From: Clostridiales bacterium
Lineage (GTDB): Bacteria > Bacillota > Clostridia > Lachnospirales > Lachnospiraceae
NCBI GenBank assembly: GCA_029338615.1
Contig: JAQYAS010000053.1
Coordinates: 1 to 49,091 of the forward strand
Direction of reading: 5' to 3'
Length of the DNA: 49,091 nt
This document shows, in pieces, positions 33,919 to 41,962 of this stretch (position 1 is the first letter of the stretch; every line of letters begins with the position of its first letter). A program made the translations under genes and the position numbers. A model generated the notes under the pieces. That model did not search any database. It saw only the letters and a program-made list of their open reading frames with translations, and was not told the DNA's origin.

Positions 33919-35058
33919 CTATCTCACAGCTTTAAATCTGTCATATCGCAGAGAAGATATATCAACCACCGTTTTCTCGCCGAGCGCCATCTGTGAGAGC
34001 ATAAGTCCAACAGCCGGTGCCGTTCCAAATCCATGTCCGGTAAATCCACATGCCAGTATAAGCCCCGGCACTTCGTCAACCTCGCTTATGACGGGAACCC
34101 CATCATAGCAGAGATCAAGCCAACCGCCCCAGGTCCTTACGATCTTGGCATCAGCCATCATCGGTATATATCCCATGATTGCCCTGCATCCGGCAGATAC
34201 GGTGAGCGGTGAAGTCTTTAGCTCATCCAGCCCCATATCTGTTGTCTCCTCAAGTCCTGAATCCGAACCAAATACAAATGATCCGTGCTGTGACTGATGT
34301 CCGTAGAAATCAGCTGATGCAACGCCAAGCATGATATCAAACATATGAGGCTGCACCTCCGTAACCAGAGCCTCCTCAAAATACTTTGTCATCGGCACAT
34401 CTATTCCAACTGTCCTTGCGATGAATCTGCTCTCATATCCGGCAGCCAGTATGACCTTGTCCGCCTCGAACACCTCACCAGATTCCAGTATAACCTTTCT
34501 GAGTTTTCCTTTCACCTTCTCAAGTGCAGCCACCTTTGCATCAGTAAAGAAATTTACCCCAAGCTCCGTTGCCCTCTTGTAATACGCAAGTGTCGTAAGC
34601 ATAGGATTTGCATGTCCATCCGTAGGACACCAGCTTGCACCTATTATCTCATCCGAGAGATATGGACATATCTCTTTGACCTCTTTACCGTCTATGATCT
34701 TCATATCGAGTCCGAGAGAGTTTGCATTTGCCGCAAGGTTCCTGAGTTTTTCCATATGGGCATCAGTCTTGCCAAGTCTGAGGTTGCCCTTCTGGTAATA
34801 CTCCACGTCAACACCCAGTTCCTCGGAAAGTGTTGGCCACATGTTCTGTACTGCATACATCGCGTATGGCAGCTCCCTGACATCTCTTCCGGACTGTCTG
34901 ACTCCGCCTCCGTTTCGTGAGGAACCTCCGTGTCCTATACTTGGACTTCCCTCAAGCACTATTACATCCTTCATTCCGGCCTTTGCCAGATAGTACGCTG
35001 CAGCGCATCCATTTACACCGCCGCCGATGATTATCACCTCTGCTGTATGTTTACTCAT
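33919..35058 (-). CDS. DadA-type FAD-dependent amine/imino acid oxidoreductase
   Basis: Flavoprotein of about 379 residues in the D-amino acid/sarcosine/proline dehydrogenase family. It has the FAD Rossmann motif VIIIGGGVNGCAAAYYLAKA, the GHGGSSRNGGGVRQS segment, and the C-terminal LILACGFTGHGFGTAPAVG. It likely oxidises a C-N bond and passes electrons to the iron-sulfur partner subunits. The start at 35058 (MSKHTAEVII) follows GGAGGTGAG and overlaps the BFD-like gene by 8 bases. With the three genes upstream it resembles multisubunit dye-linked proline dehydrogenases and the HcnABC/opine oxidase complexes. Confidence 0.9.
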   Translation of the reverse strand: MSKHTAEVIIIGGGVNGCAAAYYLAKAGMKDVIVLEGSPSIGHGGSSRNGGGVRQSGRDVRELPYAMYAVQNMWPTLSEELGVDVEYYQKGNLRLGKTDAHMEKLRNLAANANSLGLDMKIIDGKEVKEICPYLSDEIIGASWCPTDGHANPMLTTLAYYKRATELGVNFFTDAKVAALEKVKGKLRKVILESGEVFEADKVILAAGYESRFIARTVGIDVPMTKYFEEALVTEVQPHMFDIMLGVASADFYGHQSQHGSFVFGSDSGLEETTDMGLDELKTSPLTVSAGCRAIMGYIPMMADAKIVRTWGGWLDLCYDGVPVISEVDEVPGLILACGFTGHGFGTAPAVGLMLSQMALGEKTVVDISSLRYDRFKAVR

Positions 35059-35383
35059 GAGCCTCACCTCCATCTCTCGCAAGTATGCGCATCTCTGTAG
35101 GTCTCATAGGTGCCCTGGACGTGGCCGGCTCTATGTCAAGAGGTGACACATGAAGTTCCCTTGCCACAATACCCTTCACCAGCTTGCCACAGGTCTGTCC
35201 CTGGCACAGTCCCATTCCGCATCTTAAGAATCTTCTTATCTCTTCTATTGTCAGCATCCCTGCATGGACTGCCTGCCTTATCTCACCCTTAGTGACCTCC
35301 TCGCATCTGCACACCAGCATATCGTCATCCGGTGCCGGAACATAAGGTCCTATGGCATCAAGTTTTTCTCTGATATCTATCAT
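35051..35383 (-). CDS. BFD-like [2Fe-2S] electron-transfer subunit
   Basis: Small 110-residue iron-sulfur protein. The four ligands are in MLVCRCEEVTKGE (CxC) and CGMGLCQGQTCGK, the pattern of bacterioferritin-associated ferredoxin-like domains found in opine and sarcosine oxidases. The C-terminal tail (APMRPTEMRILA) is like the end of HcnB/OoxA-type subunits. It overlaps both neighbours by a few bases (4 bp with the 528-codon frame upstream, 8 bp downstream), so the complex is translated in a coupled way. Confidence 0.88.
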   Translation of the reverse strand: MIDIREKLDAIGPYVPAPDDDMLVCRCEEVTKGEIRQAVHAGMLTIEEIRRFLRCGMGLCQGQTCGKLVKGIVARELHVSPLDIEPATSRAPMRPTEMRILARDGGEAHE

Positions 35384-36957
35384 AACCGCACCTCCTTGAA
35401 AAATCTTGCCTTCATCACCATGTTCTTCGGCACCTTCATGGTCAGCAGATTGGTATGGTCAAATACTTTTGCACTTCTGACACTTACGACCTCCGCCTCG
35501 CACACCTCATGACCATCACGGCCAAGCGCCACGCCCTTTGTTCCTTTCTCTGGTATCGGAAGAAACTCATACGGAAGTGTCACCGTTCCATAGCCATCCC
35601 CGGTGTCCTCGTCCACCAGGAATATGGCCTGTCCTGAACAGCTTGCAACGCACATGCCACATCCTATACATGGATTTTCCGTCACTGTCGGAAGAGAGGT
35701 TATATTTTCCCCTATGCTTATACATCCCTTCGGACACGCATCCTGGCACGGGTTGCATGGGATGTTCTGGGTGCACTCTATAACCGGATGTATTCCCTTC
35801 CTGTGAGTCACTCCCGGATATCTCTCTATCTCGTCATCTGCCACAAAGCCGTGCTCCAGCAGATTCATCGATACATCTATGCCTTCCTCTGTTTTCTCGA
35901 TCAGCTTGCCCCTGTTCTTCGGTGCAAACATTCCCTCACGGAGGCTTCCAAGTGCATCCTCAAGCTCCGATGCACGCGCTTCCATCTCTGATTTATCTAT
36001 AAACCCGAGATCCTGCGATACGACAGATCCCGCTATCCTGCCCTCGATCATGGCTGAGCTTGCCTCCTCGATTCCGGACACATCCCCGGCTGCAAATATT
36101 CCCGGCACTGAGGTTCTGCCCCATTCGTCACACTCAGGAACATATCCGCCCGGAGTATCCTTCATCTTTACGCCCGCCTGCTTTAAAAGCTGCGACATAG
36201 GTGAAAGTCCAACGGCAACGCATATCGTATCGACATCAAATGTCTTTTCTGTTCCCTCTATGAAATTGAAGTGGCTGTCGACCTGTGCGATCGTAACTCC
36301 TGTCACCCTGTCGGTTCCACTTGCCTCAACGATTGTATGTGACAGGTAAAATGGAACTCCGCATCTCGATATCTTCGCAGCATGTACCCCATATCCTCCG
36401 ATCCTCGGTGCCGCATCAACCAGTGCCACTACCTCACAGCCTGCCTGCATGAGCTGATAGCTGACTACAAGTCCTACATTTCCTGAACCGAGCATCAATA
36501 TCCTGTTGCCCGGCTTTATGTGGTGAAGATTCATCATAGTCTGGGCGGCACCTGCGCCGATGACTCCCGGAAGTGTCCAGCCCTTGAAGGTTACCATATT
36601 CTCACTGGCCCCTGTCGCCACAAGCACACTGTCTCCTTTGAAATGCTTTATCTCATCACCGATCCTGACTGTTACCTCCTTCTCATCATAGAGTCCAACA
36701 ACTGTGGCGTTAAGCCTTACATCTACGCCCAGTTTATTCGCCTCCTCAAGAAGTTCGTAACCTATGTTGAATCCTCTTATCTTCGCCTTGTGTTCCTTTG
36801 AACCGAAGAACTTGTGTATCTGCTTGAAGAGCTGACCGCCCGGCTTTGCATTCTCATCAAATACTATCGGCTTCATCCCGTTCTTCGCAGCCTCTATCGC
36901 AGCTGAAAGTCCTGCCGGACCTGCGCCTATCACTATCAGATCATATCTCTCTATCAT
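35380..36957 (-). CDS. FAD/NAD-binding oxidoreductase with [4Fe-4S] ferredoxin domain
   Basis: Flavoprotein subunit of about 525 residues. It has an N-terminal FAD motif LIVIGAGPAGLSAAIEA, a second nucleotide-binding motif RILMLGSGNVGLVVSYQL, and the IFAAGDVSGIEEASSAMIEG segment. A two-cluster ferredoxin insert follows, with CNPCQDACPKGCI and CIGCGMCVASC. It probably transfers electrons between the oxidase subunit and NAD(P) or ferredoxin. The frame opens with GTG at 36966, but the ATG at 36957 sits at the right distance from GGAGGTG. Second gene of the operon. Confidence 0.92.
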   Translation of the reverse strand: MIERYDLIVIGAGPAGLSAAIEAAKNGMKPIVFDENAKPGGQLFKQIHKFFGSKEHKAKIRGFNIGYELLEEANKLGVDVRLNATVVGLYDEKEVTVRIGDEIKHFKGDSVLVATGASENMVTFKGWTLPGVIGAGAAQTMMNLHHIKPGNRILMLGSGNVGLVVSYQLMQAGCEVVALVDAAPRIGGYGVHAAKISRCGVPFYLSHTIVEASGTDRVTGVTIAQVDSHFNFIEGTEKTFDVDTICVAVGLSPMSQLLKQAGVKMKDTPGGYVPECDEWGRTSVPGIFAAGDVSGIEEASSAMIEGRIAGSVVSQDLGFIDKSEMEARASELEDALGSLREGMFAPKNRGKLIEKTEEGIDVSMNLLEHGFVADDEIERYPGVTHRKGIHPVIECTQNIPCNPCQDACPKGCISIGENITSLPTVTENPCIGCGMCVASCSGQAIFLVDEDTGDGYGTVTLPYEFLPIPEKGTKGVALGRDGHEVCEAEVVSVRSAKVFDHTNLLTMKVPKNMVMKARFFKEVRL

Positions 36958-36969
36958 AGCGGTCACCTC

Positions 36970-37287
36970 CTAAAAATCCTTCTCTACCGACGCACCGTAC
37001 TGCGTTCTCACGTCCATTCCCTCTTCCAGAGGAGTGATGCACGTCCTTATATTTGGCTTGCCATTTACGACCATGACACAGTCCGTACATCTTCCTATGG
37101 CACAGAACACACCTCGTGGCTCATGTCTCTTCTTGGTGTATCTATGCGTCATGACACCCGCCACTCTGAGCGCCGCTGCGATCGGCTCGCCCTCTATTCC
37201 CTGAAGCGTCTGTCCATCATATGTGAAATTCACCAGCCTGCCCTCCGGGGTGTCCCCCAGTATCGGGTGAGTTAATATCCTATCCAT
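36970..37287 (-). CDS. HcnA-like [2Fe-2S] subunit
   Basis: About 105 residues, related to HcnA and to the N-terminal [2Fe-2S] domain of sarcosine oxidase alpha. The fold begins VNFTYDGQTLQGIEGEPIAA and the ligands lie in GVFCAIGRCTDCVMVVNG and the later IRTC. Two start codons are possible; the ATG at 37287 has the better spacing from AAGGAGG. First gene of the six-gene oxidase operon. Its leader is about 360 nt and highly structured (37307-37608), with a MerR-type promoter at 37656-37686. Confidence 0.88.
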   Translation of the reverse strand: MDRILTHPILGDTPEGRLVNFTYDGQTLQGIEGEPIAAALRVAGVMTHRYTKKRHEPRGVFCAIGRCTDCVMVVNGKPNIRTCITPLEEGMDVRTQYGASVEKDF

Positions 37288-37306
37288 AGCCATTCCTCCT
37301 TTTTGT

Positions 37307-37608
37307 GATGAAGTGACGGAGCCTTAATTTAATCTGTGAAGCCCGGGCCGCCGATGCTGTAATACCCTTACCGGGTCGCTCCCGCTTAACTCAGCCTGCA
37401 GCGGTACTAAGGTGCCGCTTGAAGCGCCACCACTGGTATCGCCCCCTCACTCACGTTCGGCGGCAGGTCGGAGTTGCCATGCAAATATGTGCTTACGCAC
37501 ATAGGCAACTCCTAAGGACCGGCGGCTTCGTATTCCCTGTAAGGGTATTACAGCATCAACGGTCCGGGCATTAACATTATTAATTCGGCTCCTGATATCA
37601 GCTTCATC
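37307..37608 (-). ncRNA. Large structured leader element of the oxidase operon
   Basis: About 300 bases with many nested inverted repeats. The outer arms are GATGAAG (37307-37313)/CTTCATC (37602-37608) and GGAGCC (37318-37323)/GGCTCC (37587-37592). Further in are GCCCGG (37341-37346)/CCGGGC (37564-37569) and a perfect 18-bp pair (37353-37370 with 37540-37557). Inner hairpins include GCGGTAC/GTGCCGC (37401-37418) and GAGTTGCC...TATGTGC-TTAC-GCACATA-GGCAACTC (37471-37511). The closing stem ends directly before the AAGGAGG of the first operon gene. It could be a cis-acting leader RNA or an inserted palindromic mobile element. GC content is higher than in the surrounding intergenic DNA. Confidence 0.6.
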
Positions 37609-37655
37609 CAATAACTCGTCATACTTTTTCTTGTGTGGTTAATTAACTTGGTGAA

Positions 37656-37686
37656 ATGGTAAACCCTTGTATCATGCCAGAGTCAA
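37656..37686 (-). promoter_or_regulatory. MerR-type promoter of the oxidase operon
   Basis: Minus strand TTGACT (37681-37686), 19-bp spacer, TACCAT (37656-37661). The spacer starts with CTGGCATGATACAAG, the same dyad as at 30293-30307, and the -35 plus first half-site (TTGACTCTGGCAT) is identical at both sites. The merR gene starts about 200 bp away in the opposite direction. Confidence 0.65.
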
Positions 37687-37830
37687 TGTGGCTCATATAC
37701 TTTTGTGGAATTCGTTAGATAGGAAGATTTAGCGGTCAGATGGCTTAATTTTATTAAGTAATATCAGAGAAAATGGAATTTGATTAGGTGGTGTGTTACG
37801 ATACAATTATATAAATACAAATATGCCAGA

Positions 37831-37860
37831 TTGATAATGGCTTATCTGTTACACTATACA
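37831..37860 (+). promoter_or_regulatory. Possible promoter of merR
   Basis: TTGATA (37831-37836), 18 bp, TATACA (37855-37860). Directly upstream is ATGCCAG (37823-37829), the half-site seen in the two MerR-type promoters, which would allow autoregulation. Confidence 0.45.
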
Positions 37861-37888
37861 TATGCATTTTGGAATTGGAGATTATATT

Positions 37889-38716
37889 ATGAAAAATAAG
37901 GATACTTTCAAGATTGGGGAATTGTCTAAGCTGTTTGATATCGGCGTAGATTCTATCAGATATTATGAGAAGGTTGGGATACTGCACCCTGTGAGAAATG
38001 ATGAGAACAATTACAGAATGTACACCATAGATGACGTGCGCCGTCTTGCGCTTATCCGTGAGCTGCTTGGACTCAACTTTTCCACTGACCAGATCCGTGA
38101 ATACGACGAGGACAGAAATGTCGAGAGTACCACATCCCTGCTGCAGACTGAGCTTGATGTGGTCGACTCTGAGATCGCCAAACTCAATGCCACAAGGGAC
38201 AGCATCCAGAACCGCTTAGACACCATCGCATCTCTCGGAAGCATGACATCACAGGATACATTTGAGAAAGTCCTGATCAAAGAGTTTCCTGACCGCGGCT
38301 GCGTCATGGTAACAGACGATAATCTCCCAGACGATTACGTGTCTTACTATGTTGTCAAATACATGCAGAGCCACCACACCAAGATAGACACCATCGGAGC
38401 TTGCGACTGCTACACACTTGATATTCCCGGCAGCAATCCCAAGTCCAAATATTACCGCACAAAGAATGTATTCTTCTATGCGCCATATATCGAGGAAACG
38501 GAATGCAATTATACCCTTCCGGCGGGCAGATATATCTCTCTTACCTACCGAGGCGCACTCACCAAGACCAGGGAACTGCTTCCAAAGCTCTATGAATACG
38601 CAAAGAGCCACCAGCTGCAGTTAGCCGGTGACCCTGTTGAAATGTGCCATATTGATGATTACGAAACTAATGATGAGAATGAATACATCATTGAGTTGCA
38701 GCTAAAGATTGTATAA
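37889..38716 (+). CDS. MerR-family regulator with GyrI-like effector domain
   Basis: Transcription activator of about 275 residues. The N-terminal MerR helix-turn-helix reads FKIGELSKLFDIGVDSIRYY followed by EKVGILHPVRNDENNYR. A helical linker (TELDVVDSEIAKLNATRDSI) follows. The C-terminal half (KVLIKEFPDRGCVMV to the end) resembles the GyrI/BmrR small-molecule-binding domain, so it probably responds to an amine or cationic ligand. The ATG at 37889 has GGAG upstream and is preferred to 37862. It is divergent from the oxidase operon. The likely targets are the two 19-bp-spacer promoters. Its 3' end is repeated at 42259-42421. Confidence 0.9.
   Translation: MKNKDTFKIGELSKLFDIGVDSIRYYEKVGILHPVRNDENNYRMYTIDDVRRLALIRELLGLNFSTDQIREYDEDRNVESTTSLLQTELDVVDSEIAKLNATRDSIQNRLDTIASLGSMTSQDTFEKVLIKEFPDRGCVMVTDDNLPDDYVSYYVVKYMQSHHTKIDTIGACDCYTLDIPGSNPKSKYYRTKNVFFYAPYIEETECNYTLPAGRYISLTYRGALTKTRELLPKLYEYAKSHQLQLAGDPVEMCHIDDYETNDENEYIIELQLKIV
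38554..38716 (+). repeat. Direct repeat, left copy (merR 3' end)
   Basis: This 163-bp stretch, ending at the merR stop codon, recurs in the same orientation at 42259-42421 without gaps. I count about 15 mismatches, and one run of 62 bases is identical. The 3.5 kb between the copies is AT-rich and carries accessory genes. Confidence 0.85.
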
Positions 38717-38800
38717 CTCGTGCCTTTTCTTTAACTCCTACCTTATGTTATTTTTGCACAGCGTGTAACTTTACGTTGTCCTCAAATCGAACACTGGTGA

Positions 38801-41146
38801 TCAATGATTTTCTATCCACTCCATAGTCATCTGAACCAGAGTATCCATTGTATCGGATTTACCAATAACCATTGCCTCTGCCATTGGATCAGATGTATCA
38901 TAATTTTCCTCAAAGAAATATATGCTGCCAACACCTATTTTTTTCTCAGAAGTATTTCCCACAACATTATCTCTTGCATATTTGTTAAGTTCAACACTGC
39001 GTCCGCGTAATATACCGCTATCTCCATTATCAGTTAATTTAAGTACATCTCCATCATATTCATATTCTATATCATCACCATTATAATCCGAGATATCTAT
39101 TCCTCCATTTATACCTTCATATACCTGCAACATATTATATGCATGAGCCACACCATTTGTTTCAAACTTGATAAGCCAGCTCTGCTGTCCATAATATGTC
39201 CAATATCCATCAACCAGATTTCCTTCACCATCTCCTGTTTCTGAGTCAGTCTCCTCCGATACCGCCTCTGTTTCAGTGTCTGTCTCTTCTGATACCGCCT
39301 CTGTTTCAGTGTCTGTCTCCTCTGATACCATCTGTGTTTCAGTGTCAGATACCTGTTCATCTGACGACTTTTCACTTTCTCCATCAGTTTTCAAGTCAAT
39401 CCAATCAAAATCAGAACAACTTTCCATATATTCATCGAATTGTCCCGTTATATCCTCTACAATACCATCTGTTTTTTTGTACTCTTTATCAGCTTCTCTT
39501 GATATTATAAACTGAGTACTATACGAATTATTTTCAAACTTATAAAATGGCCAATATGACATATTTTGATTAGGCTTGACTGAAGGTACACCTACAACAG
39601 CGTTATATTTATTTGAATATCTCATATTTCCATATCCGTATTGTGATTGTACAAGGATTATATCGTCTCCTTCTAATGCAAATGTCCATACATAATTAAA
39701 ATAATCACCATCCGTCGTATCATTGCTGGCATCTGCCTCAATGATCAATTCATCTGCTCCGTCTCCATCCAAATCATACTCTATATATTTTAAGTATTTA
39801 AGATCACCTGTTTTTCCAACAGTTCCATCATCTTTTGTATATTCCGCAATGTAAGACTTATATTTTTCTGTATTTAAAAAATCGTCCCATGAAACATTTG
39901 AATTGTCTATATTGATTATATAATCACCATTCCCTCTTATTTCTAAGACTCCTTTTTTCTCACCACCTTTGGCTCTATTCAATTTCTTTTTCTTTTTTTT
40001 CTTTACATTATCTGATTCGGATAATTTATCTATATATTCATAATCATCTTTTCCAGTTAAATCAAGGGCTTTATCAATTGCCTCAGTTAATGTAATTCTT
40101 CCACTAAATAAAAAACTCATTATATTTTCAGTAAGTACGCTTTCATAATCTACAAAAACCGGATTATAATACCCTGTTACTGCTTCACAGCCACATTTCA
40201 GCAATTCCTGAGCCAATGTATCATCTATATTTTTATTTGATGATGATTCCATTCCAAAACCGTCACATATCCCCAAATGTACATACTCACCGGACAGTGA
40301 GTTTCCATAATGTTCATAAAAAAATTCTGGGCATATAAGGTAGGTTTTATTAAGTAACCCTGAACCTATATATTTGATTATTCTATGTTCTTTAAGATCC
40401 TCGGCGTATTTTTGATCTTTTTCTTTTGTAACCTTATCCTCCGTATATATACAACTCTTATATTTCCAATCGACGCTCTTATACAATCCATGTGTCATTA
40501 TTACAACTATATCTGCACTACTCATTTTTTGCATATAATCATCTACTGTAACATCGTCATCTAAATCTAAAACTATAGATTCACCACAATTTTCATTGAA
40601 CCACTGGATCTCTCTTTCATTAGCCTCATATTTATCTTTCTTATTTCCATACAATACTAATATTCTTGCCTTATCAGTATCATCCATATCATCGACATTC
40701 CTGTTGTCCAATTCATTTGTCTTAACAATGCCTCGTCCCATAAGGTTTTCATTGTCATCATGAATAATATAATTATCACTCTCAATATCACCACAGCTAT
40801 TTCCTGACAAATTAGAACTAAGCGGCTCCAAATCTACTATATTCAAAGAATCTTCTGAGTCGGTATATGTAATAGTCCTGCTATCTTTATCATATTCTAT
40901 TGTTTTGCCATCTATCGTACATCCATCATCTGATTCCGTTCCTGCGTCAGCTTTTGCCCTCAGGTACTCCATAACCACAGTTGCACGATCATCTACCGTC
41001 TTATCAAGGAATTCGCCAGAACACATAACATCCCCTATTTCCTGATTTATATTTACAGTAGTTTCAACATTATTTTCCATATTATTACATGCTGTCAATA
41101 CACATAATGAAATCAAACCTAAAACAATTTTCCTTATCTTTTTCAT
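38801..41146 (-). CDS. Large lipoprotein with CHAT/caspase-like (clan CD) domain
   Basis: Surface lipoprotein of 781 residues with a lipobox VLTAC (Cys20). The segment 158-350 looks like a caspase-haemoglobinase fold. It has a RILVLYGN strand, DIVVIMTHGLYKS with candidate catalytic His219 followed by Gly, and YVHLGICDGFG with candidate Cys294. LAQELLKCGCEAVTGYYNPV, typical of CHAT-like proteases, follows. After a run of seven lysines comes an EF/FG-GAP-like calcium motif (YDLDGDGADEL). A Thr/Glu-rich repeat of 11 residues and a C-terminal beta-rich domain complete the protein. AAGGAG precedes the ATG. Extracellular placement of such a domain is unusual. Base composition is AT-rich compared with its neighbours. 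Confidence 0.65.
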   Translation of the reverse strand: MKKIRKIVLGLISLCVLTACNNMENNVETTVNINQEIGDVMCSGEFLDKTVDDRATVVMEYLRAKADAGTESDDGCTIDGKTIEYDKDSRTITYTDSEDSLNIVDLEPLSSNLSGNSCGDIESDNYIIHDDNENLMGRGIVKTNELDNRNVDDMDDTDKARILVLYGNKKDKYEANEREIQWFNENCGESIVLDLDDDVTVDDYMQKMSSADIVVIMTHGLYKSVDWKYKSCIYTEDKVTKEKDQKYAEDLKEHRIIKYIGSGLLNKTYLICPEFFYEHYGNSLSGEYVHLGICDGFGMESSSNKNIDDTLAQELLKCGCEAVTGYYNPVFVDYESVLTENIMSFLFSGRITLTEAIDKALDLTGKDDYEYIDKLSESDNVKKKKKKKLNRAKGGEKKGVLEIRGNGDYIINIDNSNVSWDDFLNTEKYKSYIAEYTKDDGTVGKTGDLKYLKYIEYDLDGDGADELIIEADASNDTTDGDYFNYVWTFALEGDDIILVQSQYGYGNMRYSNKYNAVVGVPSVKPNQNMSYWPFYKFENNSYSTQFIISREADKEYKKTDGIVEDITGQFDEYMESCSDFDWIDLKTDGESEKSSDEQVSDTETQMVSEETDTETEAVSEETDTETEAVSEETDSETGDGEGNLVDGYWTYYGQQSWLIKFETNGVAHAYNMLQVYEGINGGIDISDYNGDDIEYEYDGDVLKLTDNGDSGILRGRSVELNKYARDNVVGNTSEKKIGVGSIYFFEENYDTSDPMAEAMVIGKSDTMDTLVQMTMEWIENH
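39242..39345 (-). repeat. 33-bp tandem repeat coding DTETEAVSEET units
   Basis: About three imperfect copies of a 33-bp unit encode the 11-residue repeat DTETEAVSEET in the lipoprotein's linker. Copy number could vary by slippage. Confidence 0.8.
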
Positions 41147-41167
41147 GTAAATCTCCTTCCCACTAAG

Positions 41168-41863
41168 TTATTTCTTTTTTCTTACTGATGTACAACTAAA
41201 TAACGAAAGCAGCCATCCTATAAACAACAGTGCTGCTCCTGCAGATAGATCCGAAAATTCATCATAATAACAATAATAGCTAAGCTCATCGATCATCCCC
41301 AGAAAAAAGAATATGTATATAACCAATATACTTTCTTTTATTTCACGTTTCATCTTTGATGGGGAATTATAATCCCAAAATGAAATTACAATAAGAGCTA
41401 TATGCACAACAGGGAAAAAAATTGCAAATATACGGGACATCGCATGAAATACCTCTTGTGCCCCCTGATCTGCAGATAATGCCCAAAGTGATAACCCCAG
41501 CACATTTATACTATATTGATCCATCAGGCTCAAGAATGTTCCAAACAAACAACATATGGCTGCCACTATAGTTAGAGCTCCTCTCTTTGTTATCTGTTCA
41601 TCCCTATCTGATTGTTCTTTATTATGGTATTCCCTCGATACTTCCCAATGCTCATCACCTACATATTGTGGATATCCCACATTTGGCATTCTTCCCGGAT
41701 ATCCGGTATCTGGCATATTACTTGATTGCATATGGGGATAATCATTTGGTACAAACGCAGGATTTCCCATTGAATAAGGATTCCCGGGCATCCTTTCACC
41801 ACAAATCCTGCATACAGTTTCATTGTCATTCATTTCAAATCCACATCTTGCGCATCTTTTCAT
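41168..41863 (-). CDS. Zinc-ribbon membrane protein of unknown function
   Basis: 231 residues. An N-terminal zinc ribbon (CARCGFEMNDNETVCRICGE) is followed by a Pro/Tyr/Met-rich linker and then four hydrophobic segments (ALTIVAAICCLFGTFLSLMD, FAIFFPVVHIALIVISFWDY and two more). A basic tail (VRKKK) ends it. The layout is common in Firmicute stress or surface-sensing proteins. No function can be assigned. The start at 41863 (MKRCARCGFEM) follows GGAGGAG; the longer frame to 41896 runs into the palindrome upstream. It ends 21 bases before the CHAT-like lipoprotein start, so the two are likely co-transcribed. Confidence 0.78.
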   Translation of the reverse strand: MKRCARCGFEMNDNETVCRICGERMPGNPYSMGNPAFVPNDYPHMQSSNMPDTGYPGRMPNVGYPQYVGDEHWEVSREYHNKEQSDRDEQITKRGALTIVAAICCLFGTFLSLMDQYSINVLGLSLWALSADQGAQEVFHAMSRIFAIFFPVVHIALIVISFWDYNSPSKMKREIKESILVIYIFFFLGMIDELSYYCYYDEFSDLSAGAALLFIGWLLSLFSCTSVRKKK

Positions 41864-41882
41864 AACTTTCTCTCCTCCTTGT

Positions 41883-41912
41883 ATCATATTAGCCATTTAT
41901 GGCTAATATGAT
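41883..41912. promoter_or_regulatory. Perfect 13-bp palindrome between divergent genes
   Basis: ATCATATTAGCCA-TTTA-TGGCTAATATGAT. It lies between the zinc-ribbon gene (minus) and the XRE regulator (plus), overlapping TATAAT-like sequences on the minus strand. It is a good operator candidate for the adjacent XRE protein. Confidence 0.6.
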
Positions 41913-41962
41913 TATAGTCCAAAAACGGGTAACATTCAAGTGAAAGGAATTGGACTATTATT

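Noticed and set aside
21666..37324. Shared 12-mer TGATGAAGTGAC in the two palindromic elements
   Set aside because: Many 12-base matches are expected by chance in a window this long, and the rest of the two elements does not align, so I do not treat them as one family.
39242..39345. Short regular repeats that could suggest a CRISPR array
   Set aside because: The 33-bp units are contiguous with no spacers, lie in frame within a gene and encode an 11-residue protein repeat.
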